A stretch of 64,000 nucleotides of DNA from UBA2357 sp046295975 (GTDB lineage: Bacteria > Pseudomonadota > Gammaproteobacteria > Burkholderiales > Rhodocyclaceae): contig JBKBMG010000027.1 in the NCBI GenBank assembly GCA_046295975.1, forward strand, positions 6,519 to 70,518, given 5' to 3'. Under the pieces are notes generated by a model that was not told where the DNA came from, ran no database searches, and was given only the letters and a program-made list of their open reading frames with translations. This document shows positions 32,964-42,250 of this stretch, in pieces. Within the stretch, counting starts at the first letter, position 1. Every line of letters starts with the position of its first letter. The position numbers and the translations under genes were made by a program.

Positions 32964-35414
32964 TCATTCCCCGCCTTCGATATCCCCGCCCAGGTCGCGC
33001 CGGCGCTGGCGGTGTTGTGCCCGCCCGTGACCACCGCCGGAGTGGGCGTGGTGTGCTGCGGTCATGCCCGCGAGCGCCTGGGCAACCCGATAGTTGACCG
33101 TGCCCTTGGGCAACACCCCCTTGGCATCCATGACGCCGGCAGGCCATCCGGTCAGGACTTCGATGGCCTCGTCGACGTTGCGCACGGACCAGACGCGGAA
33201 GCGCCCCGTCCGGGCGGCATCCACGATGTCCTCGCGCAACATCAGGTGGCGCACGCTCGCAGCGGGAATGATCACCCCCTGCTCCCCGGTCAGACCGCGC
33301 GCAGCGCACAGGTCGAAGAAACCCTCGATCTTCTCGTTTACGCCGCCGACCGCCTGCGCCTCGCCGAACTGGTTCACCGACCCCGTCACCGCGATTGCCT
33401 GATTGATCGGCACGTCGGCAAGCGCCGACAACAGCGCGCAAAGCTCGGCCATGGAAGCCGAATCCCCTTCCACCGGCGCATAGGATTGTTCGAACACCAG
33501 GCTGGCGGACAGCGACAGGGGTTGATGGCGGGCGTAGCGGGCGGCGAGGAAGGCCGACAGGATGAGCACCCCCTTGGAGTGGATGGCCCCGCCCAGTTCG
33601 ATCTCGCGCTCGACGTCCACCACATCACCCTCGCCCAGACGGGCGGTGGCGGTGATACGGGCGGGGTGGCCGAACATTGCACCGGCAATCTCGACCACTA
33701 CCAGCGCGTTGATCTGACCGGCACGCGCGCCCTCGGTGGAAATCAGAATGGTGTTCTCGAGCATGTCGTCGAGCACCCGCTCCGAGTAGCGGCCGAAACG
33801 GCGGATGCGTGCAGCGACGGCACGAGCGACATGATCGCGGCCGATCACGTCGCAGGCGTCACGACGGGCATGGAAATCGGCCTCGCGCATCATGTCCGCA
33901 AGCAGCCGCGTATGCAGCGACAGGCGCCCCGAATCCTCGGCCAGCCGCGCCGCCTCCTCCACCACACGCGCCACCGCAGGCGCATCGAGCGGCAGCAACT
34001 GCGAGTGACGAGCGAGCGTGCCCAGGAGAAGAGCAAAATGCCGCGTGTTCTCGTCGGTACGCGGCATGTCATCGTCGAAATCCGCCGCCACCTTGAACAA
34101 CTCGGCGAAATCCGGATCGTGGTCGGTGAGCAGGTGGAAGATATCGCGGTCACCGATCAGCACCACCTTGAGGGCGCAGGCGACCGGCTCCGGCGCAAGG
34201 CTGAGCGCATTACTCCAGGCCACCGCCTCGGGCGGCGGTTCGATGACGATCTCGCCGGCCCGCAGCGCTCGCTTGAGCGCATCCCAGGCGAACGGCTGAG
34301 TCAGCAGGCGCTCCGCATCCATCAGCAGATAACCGCCACAAGCACGATGCAGGGCGCCGGCACGGATCAGTCCGAAGTGCGTCACCATGGTACCCATGTG
34401 GGCAATGTGCTCGATACGGCCAACCAGGTTGCCGAACGACGGATTGTCCTCCACCACCACCGGCGCGCCTTCCGTGGCCGCATGGCTGACCAGGAGATTG
34501 ACTTCGTAGCGGTGAAAGCGCGCCCGCGGCCCCTCCTCCCTGTCATCGTCCTCGTCGTCCTCGGCGAGCTGCCAGTCTCCCGAGCGCCGCAGCAGATCGT
34601 CGCGAATGGCGTCGAGAAAGGTCAGTACCTGCGGCAGATCCTCGTAGCGGGCGCGCAGTTCGGCAAGCACATGGGTGACGGTCGGCTCCAGCGCATCACG
34701 CTCGGCGCGCGCGACCGAGTCACGCAGCGCTTTGCGCCAGCCCGGGAACTCGGACAGCAAATCGGCGAGGCGCTCGCTCCAGCGCCCCACGCTTGCCTCG
34801 ATCTCGTTGCGCCGCGCCTCCGGCAACTGCTCGAAGGCCTCCGGTGACAGCGTCCCACCGCCCTCGGTGGGGGCGAACACAAACCCCTCCGGAGTGCGGA
34901 TCAGGGCCAGCCCCTCGGCCGAGCAGGCTTTGCCAAGCGCGCCCAAGGCCTCCTCCTCGCGCGCTTTGTGGGCATCCTGCAAGGCGTCGACCCGATTGCT
35001 GTGGGTTTCCGCGTCCAGCGCCGCCTCGATCGCCGGCCCGAGTTCGCGAATAAGGTCACGCATGTCGTCGCGCAGCCTCAGCCCACGCCCGGCCGGCAAT
35101 GCCATCAGGCACGGTCGCAACGGCTCGGCGAAGTTGAAGACATAGCACAGGTCGGGCGGGACCGGCGTGGCCGCGGCCAGCCCACTCACCAGCCTGAGCG
35201 CCGTGGCATGCCGCCCGGTCCCGGAAGCGCCCAGCACGAAGACATGGAAGCCAGGCTGACGCATCGCCAGCCCGAACTCCAGCGCCTCCTCGGCGCGCGC
35301 CTGGCCCAGGCCGCCTGGAAGATCCTGCAAGTCGTCGGTGGTGCTGAATTCGAGACGTGCGGGGTCGCACACCCGGCGTAACTGCTCGGCGGCAAGGCCG
35401 GCGGAATGCTGCAT
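32964..35414 (-). CDS. Lon-like ATP-dependent protease (AAA_32/LonB type)
   Basis: An 816-residue Lon-family protein from the ATG at 35414 (MQHSAGLAAEQLRRVCDPAR), which has AGGAG 8-10 bases upstream. N-terminal half: an AAA+ domain with a degenerate Walker A (VFVLGASGTGRHATAL) and an inserted helical region. C-terminal third: the Lon protease domain with the catalytic Ser in EGDSASMAE and Lys in NEKIEGFFD. Unlike Lon proper it lacks the N-terminal Lon substrate domain. Similar proteins (YcbZ/LonH group) are common in proteobacteria, with little-known substrates. It is convergent with the tRNA-Asn genes. Confidence 0.9.
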   Translation of the reverse strand: MQHSAGLAAEQLRRVCDPARLEFSTTDDLQDLPGGLGQARAEEALEFGLAMRQPGFHVFVLGASGTGRHATALRLVSGLAAATPVPPDLCYVFNFAEPLRPCLMALPAGRGLRLRDDMRDLIRELGPAIEAALDAETHSNRVDALQDAHKAREEEALGALGKACSAEGLALIRTPEGFVFAPTEGGGTLSPEAFEQLPEARRNEIEASVGRWSERLADLLSEFPGWRKALRDSVARAERDALEPTVTHVLAELRARYEDLPQVLTFLDAIRDDLLRRSGDWQLAEDDEDDDREEGPRARFHRYEVNLLVSHAATEGAPVVVEDNPSFGNLVGRIEHIAHMGTMVTHFGLIRAGALHRACGGYLLMDAERLLTQPFAWDALKRALRAGEIVIEPPPEAVAWSNALSLAPEPVACALKVVLIGDRDIFHLLTDHDPDFAELFKVAADFDDDMPRTDENTRHFALLLGTLARHSQLLPLDAPAVARVVEEAARLAEDSGRLSLHTRLLADMMREADFHARRDACDVIGRDHVARAVAARIRRFGRYSERVLDDMLENTILISTEGARAGQINALVVVEIAGAMFGHPARITATARLGEGDVVDVEREIELGGAIHSKGVLILSAFLAARYARHQPLSLSASLVFEQSYAPVEGDSASMAELCALLSALADVPINQAIAVTGSVNQFGEAQAVGGVNEKIEGFFDLCAARGLTGEQGVIIPAASVRHLMLREDIVDAARTGRFRVWSVRNVDEAIEVLTGWPAGVMDAKGVLPKGTVNYRVAQALAGMTAAHHAHSGGGHGRAQHRQRRRDLGGDIEGGE

Positions 35415-35766
35415 GTAATGACTCTCCTGGGAGCGGCCGCGCTCGCCTCGATGGGTGCGATGCCGGCCGGTACGGCTATGAACTTGGTGCGGCGCGGCTT
35501 GCGCCGCACCGAGGGTGTGCCGATAATCGTAGCAGGAAGGCGGCACGAATCCTCAGAACCGGATCGTCTGCGCGCTGTCGGGACTTTGCTCCAGCGATGG
35601 ATGCATGCCCCGGGAACATCGCACAGCGGCACAGCCCCGCGTACCCGCAGAATGTCCATTTTGCTCGCGGTCAAGTACGAACCGGGCCTGACAGGCGATA
35701 CTGCGCCGCGGTCCAACACCCGCCGCGCACATCGCACCACCCCAATTGCCTGCCTCGAAGAGAACG
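35415..35766. other. 352-base Lon-like/moaA divergent intergenic region
   Basis: Contains a perfect 25-base palindrome (35486-35510, arms of ten bases, GGTGCGGCGC and GCGCCGCACC). No T tract follows on either strand, so it is more likely an operator or RNA hairpin than a terminator. I looked for a molybdenum-cofactor riboswitch in front of moaA and did not recognise the motif. No convincing promoter was found and no small gene is supported. Confidence 0.5.
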
Positions 35767-36846
35767 ATGAAAACCATTCCGATTCGCCCGGCCGTCATCC
35801 CGACCACGTTGGACCCCGCCTTGTTGCGTGACGCCCCTCCAGGCCCGTTGCGCGACCGCCGCGGCCGCGAGGTGCGCGATCTGCGGATTTCCGTGACGGA
35901 TCGTTGCAACTTCCGCTGCGTGTATTGCATGCCGCGATCGGTCTTCGACAAGGACTACACCTTCCTGCCACGCAACGAACTGCTCAGCTTCGAGGAGATC
36001 ACCCGCGTAGCTCGCCTGTTCGTTGAGCGGGGCGTACGCAAGCTGCGCATCACCGGCGGCGAACCCTTGCTGCGCAAGGACGTGGACGCCCTCATTGGCC
36101 AGCTTGCGACGCTCCCGGAGGTGGAGCTGACCCTCACCACCAACGGGGTGCTGCTGCCGCGCATGGCCCACCGCCTTAAGGCAGCGGGCCTGCATCGGGT
36201 GACGGTCAGCCTGGATGCGATCGACGACCCCACCTTCCGCGCCATGAACGACGCAGACTACCCGGTGGCCGACGTGCTGCGCGGCATTGACTCGGCTGCG
36301 GAAGCAGGCCTGGGCCCGGTGAAGATCAACATGGTGGTCAAGCGCGGCGTGAACGATGACGGCGTGGTGGACATGGCGCGGCATTTCCGCGGCAGCGGCC
36401 ATGTCGTACGCTTCATCGAGTTCATGGATGTGGGCAGTTCCAACGGCTGGAAGATGGACGAAGTCGTGCCGTCGCGCGAGATCATCGCGCGCATCGACCG
36501 GGTTTTTCCGCTCGAGTCGCTCGACCCCAACTACACCGGCGAGGTCGCCGAACGCTGGCGCTACCGCGACGGCGCCGGCGAAATTGGCGTGATCTCCTCG
36601 GTGACCGAGGCCTTTTGCGCCACCTGTACGCGCATCCGGCTGTCGACCGAAGGCAAGCTGTTCACCTGTTTGTTCGCCGATCGCGGCCACGACCTGCGTC
36701 AGCTGATCCGTGACGGCGCGGACGATCTCACGCTCGATCGCGTCATCGCCGGGGTGTGGGAGGCGCGCGAAGACCGCTATTCGGAGATCCGCAGCGCCAA
36801 TACAGCGAAACGCCCGAAGATCGAGATGTCCTACATTGGCGGCTGA
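35767..36846 (+). CDS. moaA: GTP 3',8-cyclase (molybdenum cofactor synthesis)
   Basis: Radical-SAM enzyme that with MoaC turns GTP into cyclic pyranopterin. From the ATG at 35767 (MKTIPIRPAVIPTTLDPALL) the product has 359 residues: the radical-SAM cluster CNFRCVYC (Cys47, Cys51, Cys54), the second cluster region EAFCATCTRIRLSTEGK with a later Cys, and the C-terminal Gly-Gly required for MoaA activity. Other moa/moe genes are not in this window. It fits a denitrifier-type organism with molybdenum enzymes. Confidence 0.97.
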   Translation: MKTIPIRPAVIPTTLDPALLRDAPPGPLRDRRGREVRDLRISVTDRCNFRCVYCMPRSVFDKDYTFLPRNELLSFEEITRVARLFVERGVRKLRITGGEPLLRKDVDALIGQLATLPEVELTLTTNGVLLPRMAHRLKAAGLHRVTVSLDAIDDPTFRAMNDADYPVADVLRGIDSAAEAGLGPVKINMVVKRGVNDDGVVDMARHFRGSGHVVRFIEFMDVGSSNGWKMDEVVPSREIIARIDRVFPLESLDPNYTGEVAERWRYRDGAGEIGVISSVTEAFCATCTRIRLSTEGKLFTCLFADRGHDLRQLIRDGADDLTLDRVIAGVWEAREDRYSEIRSANTAKRPKIEMSYIGG

Positions 36847-36951
36847 TCCACCGCTCTGGTCGACTTATCGAATCCGCGCCGGGCGGACTAGCCATGTAAG
36901 AACCGCCTCAGCGGTTTCGCCTGCGCACCCGGCCGTTTCACCGCGCATGGG

Positions 36952-39585
36952 TCAGGCAGCCAAGCGCGCGCCAATGCGCCCGGCGAAGGCCTGCGCCGGC
37001 TCGGGACGACCGAACAGATAGCCCTGCAACTGGTCGCAATGATGGGACGCCAGGAAGTCGCGCTGGAAGGCGGTCTCCACGCCCTCGGCGACCACCTGAC
37101 AGTCGAGACTGTGGGCCAGCGCGATGACCGCGGCCGCCAGCTTGCCATCATCGGTGTCGCTGCCGATATCGCCGATGAAGCTGCGGTCCATCTTAAGCAC
37201 GTCCACGTCGAACAGCTTCAGGTAGGCGAGCGAGGAATAGCCCGAGCCAAAATCGTCGATCGCCAACCGTACCCCCATGGCCCTCAGCTGGGCGAGCACC
37301 TCGTCGGTCCGGGCGAAATCGCGCATCAGCATGGTTTCGGTGAGTTCAAGTTCCAGCAATTCCGAGGGCAGGCGCTGTTCCGCCAGACTGTCGCGAACGA
37401 GTTGCACAATGTCTTGCTGGGCAAACTGCTGAGCCGAGAGATTCACCGCCACCGGCACTGGCGCGAGTCCGGCATCCAGCCACTGTCGCATCTGGCGGCA
37501 GGCCTCGCGCAATACCCAGGCGCCGATCGGCACGATGAGCCCGGATGCTTCCGCAGCGGGCACGAAGCGTCCCGGCGGCAGGACGCCGAGTTCCGGGTGC
37601 TGCCACCGCAGCAAGGCCTCGGCGCCGACCACCTGCCCGCTCGCAGCCGCCACCTTGGGCTGGTAGTAGAGTCTGAGCTCGCCCCGGTCCACCGCGCCGC
37701 GTAGTTGGTTCTCGAGCAACAACTCGCCCAGCGAGGTCGAATCGAGATCGCTGGAGTAGAAGCGATAGTGGTTGCGCCCCCCTTCCTTGGAGCCGTACAT
37801 GGCCGCATCCGCATTGCGCAGCAGAATCGAGGCGGTGGCACCGTCGTCGGGATACAGCGCAATGCCGATGCTGGCGGTCACGGTGAGCTCGTGCGAGTCG
37901 AGCCGGTACGCCGCCCCCAGCGCAGCAACCAGCTTGCGCGCCACCAGTGCGGCTTCCTGCGCATCGGCGACCTCGGGCAAGACCACCACGAACTCGTCAC
38001 CTCCAAGCCGCGCCACCGTATCGGTGTCCCGCACCGCGTCCACGCAGCGCAGCGCGACCTGCTTCAACAGACGGTCGCCTACCTCGTGGCCGAGGCTGTC
38101 ATTGATGAGCTTGAAACGATCCAGATCGATGAACATCACGGCTGCTTGACGGCGCTTGCGCCGCGCCTGCAGGATGGCCTGCTCCAGGCGGTCCTGCAGC
38201 AGCAGGCGATTCGGCAGGCAGGTGAGTGCATCGTGGTGCGCCAGATGATGAATGCGTGCCTCCGCCGCCTTGCGCTCGGTAATGTCGGAGAAAATGCCGA
38301 TGTAGTGACTGGCGAGGCCGGCCTGATCGCGCACCGCGGTGATCGACAACCACTCAGGGAACACCTCGCCGTCTCGACGGCGATTCCATATCTCGCCCCG
38401 CCACTGCCCCTCGGTCGCCAGCGTGGACCACATGCCGCGGTAGTAGGCCTCGTCCTGCCGCCCGGAGGACAGCAGCGCCGGCGTACGACCGAGAACGTCG
38501 TCGAGGGCGTAGCCGGTAATTTCGGTGAACGCGGGATTCGCGGCAACGATGCGAGCACTGCCGTCGGTAATCACCATGCCTTCGCAGGCGTTGGTGAAGA
38601 CGGTCGCGTACAGCTTCAACTCGTCACGCGCGCGATGCAGTGCCGCCACCCGCTCGCGCAGATCGCGGTTGGCATGTGCCAATGCCCCGGAGGTCCGCCC
38701 CAGGCGCAACATGGCCATGGCGAGATAGCCCGCAAGCGCCAGCGCAAAAACGTATAGCGCGGCCCGGTAGTGGTGTGCATGACGCGACGCACGTTCGTAG
38801 CCCAGCGCATAGCCGGTGCTGATGCGTTCGCCCAGCACCGCCGTCGGCATTGCCAGAATGCCGTACATCAACCCGTCGACCACCGGTTTGCGCTCAAGCA
38901 CCGCGCGCGCATGAAGGAGCACCGTATGCAAGGTGTCGTGCCGGTCCGACCCGCCCTCCAGGCCGGCCTCTATGCCATTGAGGCGCTGCAGCAGGGCGCG
39001 TCCAAGGTCGGGGTCGCCGGTCTGGGCATAGCCCATGATGCCGCGCACAAGCGTGCCCACCGGCCGAGTCTCGACGATAGTGAGTGACGGATCGGCGATG
39101 TAGCGGTCGGTCGCTTCGGGCAGGAAGGCGAGCGAATTGCGCAGCACCGCAATCTCGCGCTTGAAGTGGTCGACCTGATGCTGCTTGTCGGCCTGGGCGA
39201 CAACATAGGTTTCGATGTCCAACGCAACGCGCTGGCGATCGGCATCGGGCAGGAAGTCCGGCACATGGCTCAACGCGGCGACCGCGACATCCACGTCCCG
39301 GCTGGCGGCGACCAGGGTGTCGAAGTCCATCTGCAAGCCTACCCGACTCGCCAGCAAGGCGGCATTCAACTGGGCATCGGCCTGCCGCAGCGCGCGCAGA
39401 TGACGCTCGTAGTCCTGATGATGACGGGCGTTGACCGAATCGGCACCGAGAAACAAGGCACTCAGCGCGCTCGCCGCCACCGCGATGATGAGCAGCATGG
39501 TGGCGAGCCTGCGGGGGTTGGCGGACAACCCACCGGCGTCGGCGCCGATATGCGGCGCCCCGCCCTGCGTGCCGTCGGCCGTCAT
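36952..39585 (-). CDS. Membrane PAS-GGDEF-EAL cyclic-di-GMP protein
   Basis: An 877-residue signalling protein. In order: membrane helix 1 (about 28-47), a helical periplasmic sensor of about 220 residues (layout like a DAHL-type domain), helix 2 (274-294), a PAS domain (about 323-437), a diguanylate cyclase with intact GGDEF (528-532) and RxxD inhibitory site (RDTD, five residues before), and an EAL domain with EALLRW (656-661), the DDFGSG pair, KMDRSFI and AEGVET. Both catalytic centres look complete, so net output is unclear. Its ATG overlaps the stop of the cytochrome c peroxidase gene (ATGA), tying it to that redox gene and its FNR box. Confidence 0.93.
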   Translation of the reverse strand: MTADGTQGGAPHIGADAGGLSANPRRLATMLLIIAVAASALSALFLGADSVNARHHQDYERHLRALRQADAQLNAALLASRVGLQMDFDTLVAASRDVDVAVAALSHVPDFLPDADRQRVALDIETYVVAQADKQHQVDHFKREIAVLRNSLAFLPEATDRYIADPSLTIVETRPVGTLVRGIMGYAQTGDPDLGRALLQRLNGIEAGLEGGSDRHDTLHTVLLHARAVLERKPVVDGLMYGILAMPTAVLGERISTGYALGYERASRHAHHYRAALYVFALALAGYLAMAMLRLGRTSGALAHANRDLRERVAALHRARDELKLYATVFTNACEGMVITDGSARIVAANPAFTEITGYALDDVLGRTPALLSSGRQDEAYYRGMWSTLATEGQWRGEIWNRRRDGEVFPEWLSITAVRDQAGLASHYIGIFSDITERKAAEARIHHLAHHDALTCLPNRLLLQDRLEQAILQARRKRRQAAVMFIDLDRFKLINDSLGHEVGDRLLKQVALRCVDAVRDTDTVARLGGDEFVVVLPEVADAQEAALVARKLVAALGAAYRLDSHELTVTASIGIALYPDDGATASILLRNADAAMYGSKEGGRNHYRFYSSDLDSTSLGELLLENQLRGAVDRGELRLYYQPKVAAASGQVVGAEALLRWQHPELGVLPPGRFVPAAEASGLIVPIGAWVLREACRQMRQWLDAGLAPVPVAVNLSAQQFAQQDIVQLVRDSLAEQRLPSELLELELTETMLMRDFARTDEVLAQLRAMGVRLAIDDFGSGYSSLAYLKLFDVDVLKMDRSFIGDIGSDTDDGKLAAAVIALAHSLDCQVVAEGVETAFQRDFLASHHCDQLQGYLFGRPEPAQAFAGRIGARLAA

Positions 39586-40619
39586 TCGCGCCCCTCCTGC
39601 GGCAGTTCGCCCGTCAGCGAACGCAGAAAGGCGACGATCAGGCGCCGGTCCTCCGCGGTGAGCGGACGACCAAGCTGGTAGCGCCCCATGATGTCGACCG
39701 CCTCTTCCAGGGTGTCGGCCCCGGCATCGTGGAAGTACGGCGCGGTGAGCGCAACGTTGCGCAGGCTGGGTACCTTGAACACATGGCGGTCGGCCTCGTC
39801 ACCGGTGACGTTGTAGCGGCCAAGGTCGGCCCGCGTCGGGGCCCCGCGGTCGGCAAAGTAATCGCCCATGACGCCAAAGCGCTGGTAAAGGTTGCCGCCG
39901 ATGTTCACCCCTTGGTGGCAGCTGGCGCACCCCAGGCGCTTGAAGCGCGCATAGCCTTCGGCCTCGTCCGCGGTCAGGGCCGCGATGTCGCCGCGCAGAT
40001 AGCGGTCGAACGGCGCGTTCGGCGTGACCAGCGAGCGCTCGTAGGCCGCCAGCGCAGCAGCGATGGTGACTGCCGACATGCCTTCACGCGGATAGGCGAG
40101 GCGGAACTGTTCGCGATAGTCCTCGCGCCGCGCGAGCTTGGTGATCACCTGCTCCCAGTTCGAGTCCATCTCGAGCGGATTGTGGATGGGCCCGCCGGCC
40201 TGATCCTCCAGGGTCTTCGCCCTTCCGTCCCAGAACTGGGCGACGCCGAAACGGACATTGAACACGCTGGGCGTATTGACCACGCCAAGCGCGCCCTCCA
40301 CGCCCGGCGATCGCGCAAGACCGTCGGCACCCCCGAGTTCGCGGCGATGACAGGTGGAACAGGCGATGCTGTCGTCGCGCGACAACATGCGTTCATGGAA
40401 CAGCATGCGACCGAGCCGGATGCGCTCCGGGTCCTCATCGGGCAGCGCCAACGGAATCGGCGTGACCGGCTCGCTGCGCGCAAGCGCTTCGGAAATCGCC
40501 CGGGTTTGGGTGGACTCGACTGCAACGGGCGGCGCCTCGCGCCAAGTCAGCACGACCAGCGTGGCTGCGAACACCGACAACAGGGTTGCAATCGAAAGAT
40601 GGGGGACGTGGCGGTTCAC
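39582..40619 (-). CDS. Di-haem cytochrome c peroxidase
   Basis: Periplasmic enzyme that reduces hydrogen peroxide with electrons from cytochromes c. The 345-residue product has an N-terminal membrane/signal segment (ATLLSVFAATLVVLTW) and two haem-binding motifs, CSTCH (87-91) and CASCH (231-235), in the spacing of the CcpA/MauG family. The start is a GTG at 40619; no Shine-Dalgarno is obvious. A perfect FNR/Anr box lies 34 bases upstream. It overlaps the downstream GGDEF-EAL gene by four bases. The MauG branch cannot be excluded. Confidence 0.93.
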   Translation of the reverse strand: MNRHVPHLSIATLLSVFAATLVVLTWREAPPVAVESTQTRAISEALARSEPVTPIPLALPDEDPERIRLGRMLFHERMLSRDDSIACSTCHRRELGGADGLARSPGVEGALGVVNTPSVFNVRFGVAQFWDGRAKTLEDQAGGPIHNPLEMDSNWEQVITKLARREDYREQFRLAYPREGMSAVTIAAALAAYERSLVTPNAPFDRYLRGDIAALTADEAEGYARFKRLGCASCHQGVNIGGNLYQRFGVMGDYFADRGAPTRADLGRYNVTGDEADRHVFKVPSLRNVALTAPYFHDAGADTLEEAVDIMGRYQLGRPLTAEDRRLIVAFLRSLTGELPQEGRE

Positions 40620-40652
40620 GATCGCATCTTAAGCGCTGCCCGTGTCGACATT

Positions 40653-40666
40653 TTGATGTGAATCAA
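40653..40666 (-). promoter_or_regulatory. FNR/Anr box upstream of the cytochrome c peroxidase gene
   Basis: TTGATGTGAATCAA matches the consensus TTGAT-N4-ATCAA at every position and is palindromic. Its centre is 40.5 bases from the GTG start. A TTAAGAT -10-like element (40632-40626) sits where a class II FNR promoter would place it, with the expected start close to the GTG. Confidence 0.85.
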
Positions 40667-40674
40667 AGACCGCG

Positions 40675-42165
40675 CTACGAAACGCGTGCCGGCGTTGCAT
40701 CCGCACCGACCTCAGGCTCGAGCGCCCCCGGCGGCTCGCCGTCCTCGTCGGCACCGGTGCGTTCGGCCTCGTTCAAGTCATCGAGGCGTGCCGCCTCGAT
40801 CTTGTGGAAGTGCGCCGTGATCTTGCGGGAACTCACCTGTACGTCCTGCACGTCCTTGTTGGCCTGGTCGATGTGACGGGCCAGCGCCCCCATGCGCTCG
40901 TCGAAACGCCGGAAATCCTTGGCGAGCTTGCCCAGGGCATCCTTGATGACATGGATCTGCTTGCGCGTCTCGACGTCCTTGAGGACTGCCCGGGCGGTGT
41001 TGAGCACCGCCATCAAGGTGGTCGGCGATACGATCCACACCCGCCGCGCCTGTGCATGGGCGACCAGTTCCGGATGGTAGGCATGGATCTCGGCAAACAC
41101 CGCTTCGGCCGGTACGAACATCACCGCCCCGTCGGAGGTGATCTCGGGCAGGATGTAGCGCGACGCGATGGCATCGATGTGACGCCGTATGTCGGCACGA
41201 AAAGCGCTTTGCGCGGCGCGACGGTCGGCCTCGCCGGCGTCGGGCGAGAGCATGCGGTGGTAATTCTCGAGCGGGAACTTGGCGTCCACTGCCACCAGAC
41301 CGGTCGGCTCGGGCAGGCGCAGCACGCAATCGGCGCGGGTGTTGTTGGGCAGGACGTGCTGAAAGGCGAAGGCGTCAGGGGGCAAGGCATTGCGCACCAG
41401 CGCCTCGAGTTGCACCTCGCCGAAGGCGCCGCGGGCGCGCTTGTCGCCCAGCAACTCCTGCAGGCTCACCACATTGGTGGTGAGCCCGTCGATCTTCTTC
41501 TGGGCTTCATCTATCGTCGCCAACCGTGCCATGACGCTGGCAAAGGTCTCGTTGGTCTTGCGAAAACCTTCGTCGAGCCGCTGGTTCACCTGTCCGCCGA
41601 TCGCCTCAAGGCGTTCGTTGATGGTGCGCGACAAGGTTTCGGACGCCCCCGCGAGCTGCTCCGAGGCCATCCGCAAACCCGTCTGCAGCAACTCGCGATC
41701 GGCTCGGGCGTGCTCCGCCACACGCGCCAGCACCGCCTCCAGCACCTCGCCACGCATGCGCGCCTGCGCGCCGTCGAACGCTGCCGCCAGCTCGGCATGG
41801 CGGCGCGCCGCGTCTTCGCGCTGGGCAGTGAGCTGGTGCTGCAGCAGGCCGGCAAGCCGGGTCACGGTGTCGCGTCCGGCCCGGAGTTCGGGCTCGAGCC
41901 GACTGCGCAGGCGTTCAGCCGCCTGATCGCCGTGCGCCAGCGTACGGTCGGTCTGACGGTTCAGCGCCTGGTGCAAGCTGTCTATAAGGTCGCCCCGGAC
42001 ACTGCCAAACTCGCGCTCCAACCGGCGCATGCGCGCGGCCATCCAGAAAAGCGGCATGCATACCGCAAGAAACAGCAGCGCGGGCAGCACCCACACCAGC
42101 CAGGGCACACCGCCCGCCGCCCCTTCCGCCACCGTGCCCGTCACCCACTCCATCCACGCCTGCAT
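40675..42165 (-). CDS. rmuC: DNA recombination protein RmuC
   Basis: RmuC limits recombination between inverted repeats; its C-terminal part resembles a restriction-endonuclease fold. The 496-residue product has an N-terminal membrane helix (LVWVLPALLFLAVCMPLFWMA), a long coiled-coil (about 40-230), and the conserved RmuC domain with the PLENYHRM and AVDAKFP segments. The length matches the family. A short acidic tail follows the domain. It lies alone between the peroxidase gene and the ammonium sensor. Confidence 0.94.
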   Translation of the reverse strand: MQAWMEWVTGTVAEGAAGGVPWLVWVLPALLFLAVCMPLFWMAARMRRLEREFGSVRGDLIDSLHQALNRQTDRTLAHGDQAAERLRSRLEPELRAGRDTVTRLAGLLQHQLTAQREDAARRHAELAAAFDGAQARMRGEVLEAVLARVAEHARADRELLQTGLRMASEQLAGASETLSRTINERLEAIGGQVNQRLDEGFRKTNETFASVMARLATIDEAQKKIDGLTTNVVSLQELLGDKRARGAFGEVQLEALVRNALPPDAFAFQHVLPNNTRADCVLRLPEPTGLVAVDAKFPLENYHRMLSPDAGEADRRAAQSAFRADIRRHIDAIASRYILPEITSDGAVMFVPAEAVFAEIHAYHPELVAHAQARRVWIVSPTTLMAVLNTARAVLKDVETRKQIHVIKDALGKLAKDFRRFDERMGALARHIDQANKDVQDVQVSSRKITAHFHKIEAARLDDLNEAERTGADEDGEPPGALEPEVGADATPARVS

Positions 42166-42250
42166 GCGTTCTCGCCTCGTCTGAACCAGCGCGGATTGTC
42201 GCCCGCCAGCCGGAATCCGGCCAGCCCGGTACCAGCAGGTCTGAGCCGGC

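Noticed and set aside
35415..35766. Molybdenum-cofactor riboswitch upstream of moaA
   Set aside because: The expected conserved segments were not recognised; only one strong palindrome is present.
36901..36916. Terminator between moaA and the GGDEF-EAL gene
   Set aside because: AACCGC/GCGGTT is only a six-bp hairpin and no T tract follows on either strand.
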